A stretch of DNA of 64,000 nucleotides from Sporosarcina sp. Marseille-Q4943 (GCF_943736995.1 NZ_CALSFT010000002.1:1703875-1767874), one strand, 5' to 3'; numbered from the stretch's first letter, positions 53,584 to 63,133 are shown. Program-made: numbers and translations. Notes: a model not told the origin generated them from the sequence alone.

Positions 53584-55002
53584 ATGCAATCATTTTCAAT
53601 GCTCATTAATGGAGAGGAAATCGGAGATAGTCTTTCTACTATACAAGTCATGAATCCTGCGACAGGAGAACAGATAGCTACTGTACCTAATGGAGGTGCA
53701 AAGGAAGCTGTTTTGGCTGTGGATGCAGCATACGACGCATTTAAAGATTGGTCCGCTTTATCCGCCTATGATCGGAGTTCACTTTTGAACAAATGGCATG
53801 AGCTGATTGAAATCCATATGGAAGATCTTGCGCGAACAATGACGGAGGAACAAGGGAAGCCTTTAGCAGAAGCTAGAGGTGAAATAAAGTACGCGAACGG
53901 ATTCATATCTTGGTATGCGGAAGAAGCGAAACGCATTTATGGTGAAATGATCCCTTCAAGCCAGACGGGAAAACGGATCTTCATCCATAAACAGCCAGTT
54001 GGCGTAACGGCTGTCATTACGCCTTGGAACTTTCCGGCGGCAATGATTACAAGAAAGGTTGGACCTGCACTGGCAGCAGGTTGTACAGTCGTCATCAAGC
54101 CTGCGGAACAGACTCCGATAACAGCAATCCGATTGGCTCAGTTGGCGTTGGAAGCTGGTATACCTGCTGGTGTCATTAACGTTGTAACAGGTGATGCGAG
54201 TGCGATAGGTGAAGCTTGGCTGAAAGATACACGTGTCCGTAAGCTGACATTTACCGGTTCTACTGAAGTAGGGAAGCTACTCATGCGCGAAGCGGCGGAC
54301 ACGGTGAAGAAAATTTCTTTGGAACTCGGGGGACATGCCCCGGCAATCGTCATGGAAGACTGCGATATTGAAAAAGCGGTGGATGGAGTCATTGCCGCTA
54401 AGTTTAGAAATGCAGGACAAACATGTGTATGTGCAAATCGTATTTACGTTCAAGAAACAATAGCGGAAGATTTTACAGCAAAGTTTGTTGATCGGGTGAA
54501 GCGTTTAAAAGTCGGTAACGGAATGGATGAAAATGTTTCAATCGGTCCGCTTATCGATGAAGACGCAATAACTAAAGTACAGTCACATGTAGAGGATGCA
54601 CAGTCAAAGGGCGCGAAAATTGCTGTCGGTGGCGCAAGGAAACAAGGTCTGTTTTACGAACCGACTGTCTTATTTGATGTTAAAGATAATATGGTTTGCA
54701 TGCAGGAAGAGACATTTGGCCCCGTAGCACCGATTACGACTTTTTCTTCGATAGAGGAGGTTCTCCGAAGGGCGAATGATTCGATTTATGGATTGGCAGC
54801 CTATGTATTTACAGAAAATATTTCAAGAGGAATTCGGATGAGCGAGCAATTGGAATACGGAATTGTTGGTTTGAATGATGGACTTCCTTCCACTCCCCAA
54901 GCCCCATTCGGCGGGTTCAAGCAGAGCGGGCTCGGTCGGGAGGGCGGCCATCATGGCTTAGATGAATATATTGAAATCAAATACATTTCAGTAGGGTTAT
55001 AA
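53584..55002 (+). CDS. gabD: Succinate-semialdehyde dehydrogenase (NAD(P)+)
   Basis: ALDH of 472 residues with general base E247 (LELGGHAP), catalytic C281 in GQTCVCANR, the ELGGHAPAIV and ESGTG-like KQSGLGREGG endings, and ITPWNFPAAMITRKVGPALAAG. The NAGQTCVCANR motif is characteristic of GabD. It oxidises succinic semialdehyde to succinate. Good TGGAGGAGG site. No gabT or GABA permease is adjacent; its place behind a SigB-driven gene suggests stress-linked expression. Confidence 0.85.
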   Translation: MQSFSMLINGEEIGDSLSTIQVMNPATGEQIATVPNGGAKEAVLAVDAAYDAFKDWSALSAYDRSSLLNKWHELIEIHMEDLARTMTEEQGKPLAEARGEIKYANGFISWYAEEAKRIYGEMIPSSQTGKRIFIHKQPVGVTAVITPWNFPAAMITRKVGPALAAGCTVVIKPAEQTPITAIRLAQLALEAGIPAGVINVVTGDASAIGEAWLKDTRVRKLTFTGSTEVGKLLMREAADTVKKISLELGGHAPAIVMEDCDIEKAVDGVIAAKFRNAGQTCVCANRIYVQETIAEDFTAKFVDRVKRLKVGNGMDENVSIGPLIDEDAITKVQSHVEDAQSKGAKIAVGGARKQGLFYEPTVLFDVKDNMVCMQEETFGPVAPITTFSSIEEVLRRANDSIYGLAAYVFTENISRGIRMSEQLEYGIVGLNDGLPSTPQAPFGGFKQSGLGREGGHHGLDEYIEIKYISVGL

Positions 55003-55013
55003 GGCGAAATAGA

Positions 55014-55045
55014 GACATCCGCTCAAAGCGGATGTCTTTTTTTGT
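55014..55045 (+). terminator. Rho-independent terminator
   Basis: GACATCCGCT pairs with AGCGGATGTC around three bases, then TTTTTTT. Confidence 0.92.
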
Positions 55046-55190
55046 CTTTTTTATTTCACATCTATCAAAAGTAGCATAATATTAGGTTGAATATTTTAAT
55101 AAATAAAATAATTTTATCTTAAAATCTATTTATTTGTCTTGAAATAAATGGTAGACTGAAAGCGACAACGTAGAAGAAGGGGGAAATGGT

Positions 55191-56678
55191 TTGGTTTTCA
55201 AAAGAACTTCCATGTTTTTTATGGTTGTTATTATGTCGTTTGCTGCCGTGTTCACAGTTGTACCAAGTCAGCCAGATGTACAAGCTTCAGGTCAGTACGA
55301 GAGTCTGGAAAGAAAAATCAATACGATAATGGCTGATTCATCAATGAAGTCTCTTGACGCCAGTGTCACTGTACGAAAGGCGTCAACTGGGGAGATTATA
55401 TTCGAAGCTAATGCGGAACGCAAAGTTACACCTGCATCCACTTTAAAGCTTCTCACATCAGCGGCCGCTTTGGAAACGCTTGGTGAAGAATACCAATTCA
55501 CGACAGATGTGCTCACGGACGGCTCAATAGCAAAAGGGGTTTTAAACGGCAATCTTTACTTAAGAGGGCAAGGGGATCCAACTCTTATGAAAAGGGATTT
55601 GGATCAATTTGCTGCCACTCTTTCAAAGCTTGGCATAAAGAAAATCACTGGTGATTTAGTCGGAGATGACAGTTGGTTTGATTCCGTACGCCTATCTCCG
55701 GGGATTGATAAAAGTGACGAAACTTTTTACTATGCCGCGCAAATATCCGGATTGACGTTATCACCGAATACTGACTATGATGCCGGCACTGTGATTGTCA
55801 ACGCCATACCGACAAAAAAGGGGTATAAAGCGAAAGTGACAATGACGCCTGATACGGGCATCGTCACGATTGTTAATAAAAGTAAAACTGTTCCGAAGGG
55901 CTATAAAAACACGTTATCTATCAAACGCCAACATGGAACGAATAACATTGTCATAACGGGAAATGCCCCTCTCGGAAGTGGGGGAAAAAAGGAATGGGTG
56001 ACCGTCTCTAACCCAACAGCTTATACGCTAGATGTTTTTAAAAAGTCGCTTTCTGAAAAAGGGATCACGTTCACAAAACCATCGAAGGTGACAAGGCGGG
56101 AAACCTCACAACAAGCCAGAGTCCTTGCATCCAGACAATCGATGCCATTGAAGAAATTGATGAGGCCTTTCATGAAGTTAAGTAATAATACACATGCCGA
56201 AACATTAGCAAAAACGATGGGCAAACGAGTATATGGGGAAGGAAGCTGGAATGCAGGTTTGCGCGTCATGCGTGAATTTGGACAAACCATTGGTTTACAA
56301 CCTTCTGAATGGAAATTCGAAGATGCATCCGGAATGTCCCATAATAACAAAGTGACGTCCGCCCAATTGACAGAATTGCTGTTCCTTGCGCGACAAGCAC
56401 CTTGGTATGGAAGTTTCGTACAAGGTTTGCCGGTTTCAGGGATGAATGACCGTTTTGTTGGAGGTACGTTAAAAAACAGATTAAAAGGTGCTTCTGTAAA
56501 AGGGAAAATTATTGCGAAGACCGGTAGCTTAAACCAAGTCAGTTCATTAGCAGGATATGTTGAAACGAAAAATGGGGAAACATTAATTTTCAGTGTCCTC
56601 ACCCATGGGAAGAAAACGAATGCACTGCCAGCGATTGATAAAATAGCGACCGTCATCGCCACAACACCGATTAATTAA
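55191..56678 (+). CDS. dacC: D-alanyl-D-alanine carboxypeptidase/endopeptidase, PBP4 type (S13)
   Basis: A 495-residue penicillin-binding protein of peptidase family S13. Signal peptide at about 1-34; the SxxK motif has S83 and K86 (ASTLK), then SNN in KLSNNTHAE and KTG in AKTGSLNQVSSLAGY. The first frame codon is TTG, preceded by AAGGGGG. It trims or cleaves peptide cross-links in the cell wall. Low-molecular-weight PBPs of this kind are usually dispensable. Not in an operon. Confidence 0.9.
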   Translation: MVFKRTSMFFMVVIMSFAAVFTVVPSQPDVQASGQYESLERKINTIMADSSMKSLDASVTVRKASTGEIIFEANAERKVTPASTLKLLTSAAALETLGEEYQFTTDVLTDGSIAKGVLNGNLYLRGQGDPTLMKRDLDQFAATLSKLGIKKITGDLVGDDSWFDSVRLSPGIDKSDETFYYAAQISGLTLSPNTDYDAGTVIVNAIPTKKGYKAKVTMTPDTGIVTIVNKSKTVPKGYKNTLSIKRQHGTNNIVITGNAPLGSGGKKEWVTVSNPTAYTLDVFKKSLSEKGITFTKPSKVTRRETSQQARVLASRQSMPLKKLMRPFMKLSNNTHAETLAKTMGKRVYGEGSWNAGLRVMREFGQTIGLQPSEWKFEDASGMSHNNKVTSAQLTELLFLARQAPWYGSFVQGLPVSGMNDRFVGGTLKNRLKGASVKGKIIAKTGSLNQVSSLAGYVETKNGETLIFSVLTHGKKTNALPAIDKIATVIATTPIN

Positions 56679-56716
56679 AACCCACAAACGGCATGAAAGT
56701 GTCGTTTGTGGGTTTT
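56679..56716. terminator. Rho-independent terminator
   Basis: AACCCACAAACG pairs perfectly with CGTTTGTGGGTT, followed by TTT. It also has A-rich sequence on its left and may serve the convergent ilvA gene. Confidence 0.9.
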
Positions 56717-56727
56717 TCCTTTTGCAA

Positions 56728-57999
56728 TCAAATTAGCAATTCAAATAACGTGCTGTCTTTATTGACTTCGGTGAACGGGAAGCCATTCTGTTCCATACGG
56801 AGCAACAGGCCTTCGTAATCTTCCTTCCTCTTCAGTTCGATGCCTACCAGTCCCGGCCCGTTTTCCTTATTATGCTTCTTTGTATATTCAAAAGTGGTAA
56901 TATCATCGTCCGGTCCTAACACAGAGTCTAAAAACTGCCGCAATGCGCCTGCACGTTGTGGAAAATTGATAATGAAATAATAGAGCAGCCCTTCATGCAA
57001 AAGAGATTTTTCCTTAATTTCCTGCATCCGTCCAATATCGTTATTCCCTCCACTGATAATACAAACGACGGATTTCCCTTTTATTTGGTCTTTATAATAA
57101 TCAAGGGCGGCAATCGGCAAAGCCCCCGCAGGCTCAGCGATGATGGCATGTTCGTTATATAAATTCAGAATCGCAGTGCACACTTTACCTTCAGGAACAC
57201 TCATAATCTCATCGACATATTTCCGGCATATCTCAAACGTTTTGGCGCCTGCACATTTAACAGCAGCTCCATCGACGAATTTATCGATGTTTTCCAAAGT
57301 CATGACAGCGCCGTTCCGGATTGCGGCTTTCATACTGCTAGCCCCCTCCGGTTCGACTCCGATCATCTTAGTCATAGGGGAGAGGTTTTTAATATAAGTG
57401 CTGATCCCCGCCATGAGACCGCCGCCGCCGATGCTTGCGATAACAAAATCAATCGGCTCTTCAATATCATTCATCACTTCGACAGCTACTGTACCTTGAC
57501 CCGCAATTATATCCTCGTCATCGAATGGATGGATGAATATCCGATCTTCCTTTTCTGCGCACTTCACTGCATGGGCGGAAGAATCATCGAACGTATCGCC
57601 GACAAGGATGACCTCGACAAAATCCCTCCCGAACATCTTCACTTGGTTTATTTTCTGTTTCGGCGTTGTTTGCGGCATGTAAATCTTGCCACTAATCTTC
57701 AAATGGGCACAAGCATAAGCGACACCTTGTGCATGATTGCCCGCACTTACACAAACGATGCCCTTTTCGCGTGCATCTGTTTCGATCCGCTTAATTTTGT
57801 AAAAAGCGCCACGTAATTTGAAGGAGCGCACATATTGTAAATCTTCCCGCTTAATATAGACATTACAGTCATATTTCTCGGATAGCCTCTCGTTTTTTTG
57901 CAAAGGTGTATGATTTACGACATCCTTGAGCAATTGATTGGCAATCAGGATATCTTCCACTTGTACTGTTTTCGTTTCACTCTTAGCCATCTTTGTCAT
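56728..57999 (-). CDS. ilvA: Threonine dehydratase, biosynthetic
   Basis: A 423-residue PLP enzyme that deaminates threonine to 2-oxobutyrate, the first committed step to isoleucine. PLP Lys is K61 in SFKLRGAFYK; the Gly-rich phosphate loop is GGGGLMAGI; CIISGGNNDIG follows. A single C-terminal ACT-like regulatory domain (about 330-423) gives feedback control. GGAGGGGAAA precedes the ATG. A cre site lies 135 bases upstream. No T-box leader is visible. Confidence 0.93.
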   Translation of the reverse strand: MTKMAKSETKTVQVEDILIANQLLKDVVNHTPLQKNERLSEKYDCNVYIKREDLQYVRSFKLRGAFYKIKRIETDAREKGIVCVSAGNHAQGVAYACAHLKISGKIYMPQTTPKQKINQVKMFGRDFVEVILVGDTFDDSSAHAVKCAEKEDRIFIHPFDDEDIIAGQGTVAVEVMNDIEEPIDFVIASIGGGGLMAGISTYIKNLSPMTKMIGVEPEGASSMKAAIRNGAVMTLENIDKFVDGAAVKCAGAKTFEICRKYVDEIMSVPEGKVCTAILNLYNEHAIIAEPAGALPIAALDYYKDQIKGKSVVCIISGGNNDIGRMQEIKEKSLLHEGLLYYFIINFPQRAGALRQFLDSVLGPDDDITTFEYTKKHNKENGPGLVGIELKRKEDYEGLLLRMEQNGFPFTEVNKDSTLFELLI

Positions 58000-58133
58000 A
58001 CGCTCTTTCCCCTCCGGTAATAAAAATGAATATTTTATTATATTACCATGAAACCCCGAATAAGAACATAAGATTGTTCGTAATTGCTAATTAATTTTAA
58101 CGATTTCATCAAGATGCATTATTCAATTAAATA

Positions 58134-58148
58134 TGTAAGCGTTTTCTT
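58134..58148 (-). promoter_or_regulatory. CcpA cre site upstream of ilvA
   Basis: TGTAAGCGTTTTCTT fits TGWAARCGNTWNCWW at every position. It lies 135-149 bases before the ilvA start and just after the end of the lipid kinase gene. A distant upstream position suits CcpA activation, as known for the ilv-leu operon of B. subtilis. Its effect here is inferred. Confidence 0.6.
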
Positions 58149-58158
58149 TACAGGAAAA

Positions 58159-59064
58159 TCAAATATTAGACGTCACGACAAGTTTCAATGCCTTTTGCCG
58201 GATGGAAAGATGAATTTTTTCAGAGTGGAAGATTTCCCCATCGATGACATAAGGCAATGTCTGTTGTCCTTCAATTATAATTTCTTTTCCTTTGAAATAG
58301 GTAACTTCATTAGCAATGAGAGGCTCTCCTTTTAGCAGTTCAGGGAAAAGTTTGGATAAGACTTTCAAACGTCTCGCATCATGTAAAACTGTTACATCTA
58401 TAAGACCATCGTCAGGTTGTGCAAGAGGGCAAATCGTAAGGCCGCCGCCATACATTTTCACATTGCCGTTCGCAATTAGCCATAGGTCTGTTTGGAGAAC
58501 GAGGTTCCCATCGACGAAAAGTTTACCGTAGAATGGCTTGAACGTCAGCAATTCAATAATGGCTGCAATCGTATAGGCGTCTCCTCCACGATTAAATTTA
58601 TTGAGCCATCTTTTATAAATGGAGCGATCGGCCCTTATTCCAATCTGGGCATCCATTCCGACACCGACTACCGTCATTGCGTACATTCCATTCACATATA
58701 ATAGATCCACAGATCTCGTTTCGCCGTGAATCAGTTTTTCGACAAATTGTTTCGGCTCGGCAACCAAACTGAAATTTCTAGCGACATCATTGCCCGAGCC
58801 AGCAGAGAAGACAGCTAATGGTATGTTTGTATCGACCAATTGTTGGAGGACAGAGCTTACTGTACCGTCACCGCCAATTACGACAAAAGCCGTTATTGAA
58901 TGCATAGCTGTAGTTTCATTTATATAAGCACGTGTGATTTCTGAAGAGACGCATATATGCGCTTCATAAGGTAATTTCTTTTCTATAAGAATCGCTTCAA
59001 TTTCATGCCATATGGCAACTGCTGCACCTTTACCTGAAGTTGGATTAATCATAAATACAAACAT
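58159..59064 (-). CDS. Diacylglycerol kinase-family lipid kinase (YegS/BmrU/DgkB-like)
   Basis: A 301-residue DAGK-catalytic-domain protein. MINPTSGKGAA opens it, VIGGDGTVSSVLQQL is the ATP-binding motif, FSAGSGNDVARNF follows, and the C-terminal half is a beta-rich lipid-binding domain with GLIDVTVLHD and PYVIDGE. It phosphorylates diacylglycerol or a related lipid; DgkB recycles DAG from lipoteichoic acid synthesis. Whether this is DgkB or the BmrU branch is not settled. AAAGAGG precedes the ATG. Confidence 0.85.
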   Translation of the reverse strand: MFVFMINPTSGKGAAVAIWHEIEAILIEKKLPYEAHICVSSEITRAYINETTAMHSITAFVVIGGDGTVSSVLQQLVDTNIPLAVFSAGSGNDVARNFSLVAEPKQFVEKLIHGETRSVDLLYVNGMYAMTVVGVGMDAQIGIRADRSIYKRWLNKFNRGGDAYTIAAIIELLTFKPFYGKLFVDGNLVLQTDLWLIANGNVKMYGGGLTICPLAQPDDGLIDVTVLHDARRLKVLSKLFPELLKGEPLIANEVTYFKGKEIIIEGQQTLPYVIDGEIFHSEKIHLSIRQKALKLVVTSNI

Positions 59065-59137
59065 CGGATGACCTCTTTCCTATCTAATAGTTTAACATAA
59101 TTATAACTAAGGAATTACTCCAATTTCGAATAGTCTG

Positions 59138-59163
59138 TTTAGAGAATTTAGAAGTCGGGAAAA
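59138..59163 (+). promoter_or_regulatory. Possible SigB-type promoter of the small membrane protein
   Basis: GTTTAG (59138-59143), 14 bases, GGGAAA (59158-59163). It fits GTTTAA-N12-15-GGGWAW with one mismatch and lies 35 bases before the small ORF. Confidence 0.4.
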
Positions 59164-59198
59164 CTTATAGGGATGTACGAAGAAAAGGAGATGATATC

Positions 59199-59306
59199 AT
59201 GCAAAAATGGGATAGTAGACCAGACAAGCCCGATGCCGGTTTATGGACCGCATTGGGAGTGTCTACACTTATCATACTCATTGTCATCTTCGTAAATCTT
59301 ATGTAA
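59199..59306 (+). CDS. Small single-span membrane protein (35 residues)
   Basis: ATG at 59199 is preceded by AAAAGGAGATGATATC, a near-perfect ribosome site. The peptide starts MQKWDSRPDKPDAGLW and continues with one strongly hydrophobic span (about 15-35, VSTLIILIVIFVNLM) up to the stop. A terminator follows 7 bases later, so it is a complete transcription unit. I do not recognise a family. It would sit in the membrane with a short cytoplasmic or outer N-terminus. Confidence 0.75.
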   Translation: MQKWDSRPDKPDAGLWTALGVSTLIILIVIFVNLM

Positions 59307-59312
59307 TTCTGT

Positions 59313-59347
59313 AAGGCTTCTTTCCGTTAAAGGGAAGAAGCTTTCTT
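59313..59347 (+). terminator. Rho-independent terminator of the small membrane protein gene
   Basis: GCTTCTTTCC pairs with GGGAAGAAGC (one T-G pair), flanked by AAG and TTTCTT. Confidence 0.8.
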
Positions 59348-59417
59348 CGTTTGTCTAAATTTTACTCTATCATTATAATGAAAGTAGCGAATTTTTTGAA
59401 AAGGGGAGGGGACGGTA

Positions 59418-60836
59418 ATGAATAAGGTGGAATCCATATTACGTGCTGACGCATTAGATATTAGAGAAATGATAAGAAATAGGGAACTGACTGTGACAGA
59501 AGTCACTTCGATTTTCATCGAAAGAATGAAAGAAAAAAATCCAGCGGTCAACTTTCTGGTGGAAAGCCGTTTTGATGCCGCGATGGAGCAGGCTGCAAAG
59601 GCAGATGTCGCACTATCGAACTGTGATGCAAAAGGGAAATTGTTCGGCGTTCCGATGAGTATGAAAGAATCATTTAATGTCGCTGGAATGCAAACGACCG
59701 GTGGATTAATCGGAAGAATAGGATTCGTTCAGGAACAAGATGCAGAAGTTGTCAGGAAGTTGAAAGCTGAAGGTGCGATTATCATCGGGAAGACGAATAC
59801 ACCTGAATTATGTTTTTGCCAAGAAACGGACAATAAATTGTATGGCAGGACAAATAATCCATGGAATTTAAATCGGACAGCAGGCGGTTCAAGCGGCGGA
59901 GAAGGAGCAGCGATTGCACTCGGAGCGGCTGCTGTAGGACTCGGTTCAGATATAGGTGGATCAATCCGGTTTCCAAGCCATTTTAATGGTGTTGTTGGAT
60001 TCAAATCTGGAAAAGGGCAAGTTTCCCAGAAGGGAAGTTTTCCGTTTGTGGAGAACGCATGGCAGCAAAGGATGCTCGGCATTGGACCGCTTGCGAAAAC
60101 AGTAAGGGATGCGAAACTAGTCTATTCGATTATTGCAAACCACGAAATGGATGAGAAGGACATCAATGATTTTTCTATTGACGTATTTCGCACGATTGAA
60201 TTCTCGCTTTCAGATGACATGGTAAAGCTATTAAACGATGTATATCTTTACTTGAAAAATAACTATGTAACGGAAAGAGAGCCCATTCCGCAGCTCGGGG
60301 AATCGGCACTTCTGTGGCAGGAGATCATGTCAATAGATGGTGGGAAGTCAACTAGAACGATAGCCTTCGAGAATGTTAAGGGAAGTCCGTTTACCGCATA
60401 CATGAAAGAAATGACAGGCAGGAACGCAAATATTCATCGTTATTTGTCGTGGGCGTTGATCGGTGCTTCTTTATTCAAACCGTCGGTGAAAAGGGTGAAT
60501 GAAATATCGCTTCTGTTGAAAGATGGGGATGAATTCTTAGAAGAGTATTTGGAAAGACGGTTGATCGTCATGCCGGTTTACCATACTGCCGCACCGCCTC
60601 ATGGCATCGTTTTTAAAGAAGTATTTTCGATTAACAAGACATTCCTGAAATATATGCCATTTGTTGCATTTGCAAATACATGGGGACTTCCGGCTTTGAC
60701 AGTACCAGTGGGAAAGGATGACAACGGAATGCCAATTGGTCTGCAAATCATTAGTAAGAACGGCAACGAGGACGCCATCTTTTCCCTCGGTACGATTCTT
60801 GAAAACCAATTTGGAGGCTACACGATGGCGGATTAA
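59418..60836 (+). CDS. Amidase signature family protein
   Basis: A 472-residue amidase-signature enzyme. The Ser-cisSer-Lys triad is readable: K83 (SMKESF), S158 in GGSSGGEGAA and S182 in GSDIGGSIRFP. It hydrolyses an amide bond of unknown substrate. It is not GatA, since there are no gatB/gatC neighbours and the sequence is closer to stand-alone amidases such as fatty-acid amide or nitrilase-linked enzymes. AAGGGGAGGGG precedes the ATG. Confidence 0.87.
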   Translation: MNKVESILRADALDIREMIRNRELTVTEVTSIFIERMKEKNPAVNFLVESRFDAAMEQAAKADVALSNCDAKGKLFGVPMSMKESFNVAGMQTTGGLIGRIGFVQEQDAEVVRKLKAEGAIIIGKTNTPELCFCQETDNKLYGRTNNPWNLNRTAGGSSGGEGAAIALGAAAVGLGSDIGGSIRFPSHFNGVVGFKSGKGQVSQKGSFPFVENAWQQRMLGIGPLAKTVRDAKLVYSIIANHEMDEKDINDFSIDVFRTIEFSLSDDMVKLLNDVYLYLKNNYVTEREPIPQLGESALLWQEIMSIDGGKSTRTIAFENVKGSPFTAYMKEMTGRNANIHRYLSWALIGASLFKPSVKRVNEISLLLKDGDEFLEEYLERRLIVMPVYHTAAPPHGIVFKEVFSINKTFLKYMPFVAFANTWGLPALTVPVGKDDNGMPIGLQIISKNGNEDAIFSLGTILENQFGGYTMAD

Positions 60837-60845
60837 TGTCAGAAC

Positions 60846-60897
60846 AAATAAACAGATGAAGAAAAGCGAAAAACTTTCCTTCATCTGTTTATTTATT
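60846..60897 (+). terminator. Rho-independent terminator of the amidase gene
   Basis: AAATAAACAGATGAAG pairs with CTTCATCTGTTTATTT, 10 bases after the stop codon, followed by ATTG. Confidence 0.8.
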
Positions 60898-60969
60898 GAA
60901 CACCGAATGATAGAAGATAATGAATTCTATTTTTTTACCTATAATTTTGATGGTGATTAGAGAATGCTG

Positions 60970-60978
60970 TGATATAAT
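60970..60978 (+). promoter_or_regulatory. Extended -10 promoter of the proline dehydrogenase gene
   Basis: TGATATAAT is a perfect extended -10 (TGnTATAAT) 40 bases before the start codon. A TTGATG at 60947 is 20 bases upstream, too far for a good -35. Confidence 0.6.
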
Positions 60979-61017
60979 GCAGGATGAACATAATTTTTTT
61001 ATTGAGGAGTAATGACA

Positions 61018-61986
61018 ATGTTAAAAGACTTCTTTATCGGCCTATCTCAAAATCAAGTTTTGAATAGTGCGGCAAAAAAATATGGACTAAAACTAGGCGC
61101 GCAAAACGTAGTGGCGGGAACAAATATTTCAGAAACAATTGATAGCATTAAAGAACTGAACAAACATGGCATCTCTTGCACTGTAGACAACTTGGGCGAA
61201 TTCGTCTTTGAAAAAGAGGAAGCGATCGCTGCGAAAGAACAAATTCTCGCAGTCATTGAAGCTATTCATGAGCATGATGTTGACGCACACATTTCATTGA
61301 AGCCTTCTCAATTAGGCCTCGACATTGACTATGACTTTTGTAAGGAAAACATAGAGGAAATAGTAGCTGCTGCAAATAAGCATGGTATCTTCGTCAATTT
61401 TGACATGGAAGACCATCCTCGTCTTCAACCTTCATTCAACTTGTTGGACGAGCTCTCAAAGCAATACGACAATATCGGAACGGTCATCCAAGCATATTTT
61501 TTCCGAGCGGAAGAAGATTTACATAAGTATAAGAATTACCGACTGCGAATCGTCAAAGGGGCATACAAGGAGACCGCGGAAGTCGCATATCAAGATAAAC
61601 AGGACATCGACAAGAACTACATCAAATTAATCGAATGGCATTTACTGAACGGTAAATTCACTTCCATTGCAACTCATGACCATAATGTCATCAATCATGT
61701 AAAGCAATTTGTCAGAGACAATAATATTCCGAATGATAAGTTCGAATTCCAAATGCTCTATGGTTTCAGGAAGGACATGCAGTTGGAATTGGCGAAAGAA
61801 GGGTATAACTTCTGCACATACGTTCCTTTCGGCCAAGATTGGTATGGCTATTTCATGCGCCGTCTTGCTGAAAGACCACAAAATATGAACCTTGTCGTCA
61901 AACAAGTGTTTACGAAGAAGACGAATACGATGATCGGGTTAGCTGCAGGCGCATTCCTACTTGGACGCCTGACGAAGAAGAAATAA
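61018..61986 (+). CDS. putB: Proline dehydrogenase
   Basis: A 322-residue single-domain FAD proline dehydrogenase. Motifs: HISLKPSQLGLDID, NFDMEDH, AYFFRAEEDL, RIVKGAYKETAEVAY, SIATHDHNVI, FEFQMLYGFR and the C-terminal RRLAERPQN. It oxidises proline to pyrroline-5-carboxylate. ATG 61018 is eight bases from GAGGAG, better than ATG 61012. A short hydrophobic C-terminus may aid membrane contact. No P5C dehydrogenase is adjacent; symbol follows Bacillus usage. Confidence 0.92.
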   Translation: MLKDFFIGLSQNQVLNSAAKKYGLKLGAQNVVAGTNISETIDSIKELNKHGISCTVDNLGEFVFEKEEAIAAKEQILAVIEAIHEHDVDAHISLKPSQLGLDIDYDFCKENIEEIVAAANKHGIFVNFDMEDHPRLQPSFNLLDELSKQYDNIGTVIQAYFFRAEEDLHKYKNYRLRIVKGAYKETAEVAYQDKQDIDKNYIKLIEWHLLNGKFTSIATHDHNVINHVKQFVRDNNIPNDKFEFQMLYGFRKDMQLELAKEGYNFCTYVPFGQDWYGYFMRRLAERPQNMNLVVKQVFTKKTNTMIGLAAGAFLLGRLTKKK

Positions 61987-61989
61987 GAG

Positions 61990-62030
61990 ACGGCCAGTCA
62001 CACTAGGATAACTAGTGACTGGCCGTTTTC
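61990..62030. terminator. Bidirectional terminator
   Basis: ACGGCCAGTCAC pairs with GTGACTGGCCGT, extended by ACTAG/CTAGT, then TTTTC. It separates convergent proline dehydrogenase and DUF1646 genes. Confidence 0.88.
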
Positions 62031-63047
62031 TTATCCGAAAACAACGATTGTAATGAAATAAATGACCATGGCGACTAGGCCGATCGGCACTCCGAATCGT
62101 GCCCATTCGACACTTTTAATATTTAATTTTCCTGCGGCGATAATGTTCGGGATATTGCCGGGGATGAGCATCCCGCCACTAATTAGAAGCCCTAACAAGA
62201 TTGCTTTAATGGTCGGCTCGTCCATCACACTGCTAATTTCCGCGGCAGCAAGCGTTGCATTATCGAGAACAGCTGAAATCATGTTAATCCAATAGAGTAT
62301 GTATGGATTAAGATCGAGTAGGAATTTCTTAATGAACGGTTCAAATCCGGCGCCTAATAATGTCAAAGCCATGACGAACAGGTACACTTTAAACCCACGG
62401 ATAAAAATATCCACCAATGATTCCTTCCCTTGATTCGCCTTCAACCCTTTTGTCTTTTTAGTAGGATTGATTAGAAAAATAGCTAATATGCCAAAAGCAA
62501 TAACCCCTGGAATGACGTCAGGGCCGATGAGTCTCAATAGATAAAAGAAATCTTCATTTAGCTTGCTCGTTGCAATTGTTGAAAGAGGCTCACCTATAGG
62601 CGTCAATACAGCACCCATTCCAATTGAATAACAGGCGAGGATGACAAAGCGGACTTCCGATCTACGATCAAGCTCCAAAACACTGACAATTGCCACTAAA
62701 ACGAGCGCGGCAATGATAGCGGTAATCACACTGGATACGATTCCGAGGATAATGATAATCAATGCTAAAAAGAGTTTGAAAGGAAGAATCCGGCTGACTC
62801 CTTTAATGCTTTTTTCAAAAGGCTTCTGCAACCATTTGAAAATGAGACCCGCCACTACGACTGCAATCGTAATATGTATAGGATCTTCAAGAGCTTTCAG
62901 CACCAAGTCCTTATTTAGAACTCCGCTGACTACGACTGCCGCAATACCCATTATGAAGAGGAACAACTCCAAATTACGCTCTACAAATGGGATTGTAAAA
63001 GGCAGAAATAGAACTAAAACTAGGATGATTGTCAATCCAACAATCAT
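62031..63047 (-). CDS. DUF1646 membrane transporter
   Basis: A 338-residue protein with about ten spans, belonging by its plan to DUF1646 in the ion-transporter superfamily. Conserved segments: SIGMGAVLTPIGEPLSTIATSKL in the first half and ISGGMLIPGNIPNIIAAGKLNIKS in the second, which resemble the two re-entrant NxP-type hairpins of citrate/Na+ and arsenite-type transporters. Probably a cation or anion transporter; substrate unknown. AAAGGGG precedes the ATG. Confidence 0.82.
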   Translation of the reverse strand: MIVGLTIILVLVLFLPFTIPFVERNLELFLFIMGIAAVVVSGVLNKDLVLKALEDPIHITIAVVVAGLIFKWLQKPFEKSIKGVSRILPFKLFLALIIIILGIVSSVITAIIAALVLVAIVSVLELDRRSEVRFVILACYSIGMGAVLTPIGEPLSTIATSKLNEDFFYLLRLIGPDVIPGVIAFGILAIFLINPTKKTKGLKANQGKESLVDIFIRGFKVYLFVMALTLLGAGFEPFIKKFLLDLNPYILYWINMISAVLDNATLAAAEISSVMDEPTIKAILLGLLISGGMLIPGNIPNIIAAGKLNIKSVEWARFGVPIGLVAMVIYFITIVVFG

Positions 63048-63133
63048 AATATTTCCCCTTTTTCTATTAATTAATTATCTCTCTATTCTATCATATTACT
63101 TTTATTTTTAATGGAGAACATCTTTAACAAAAT

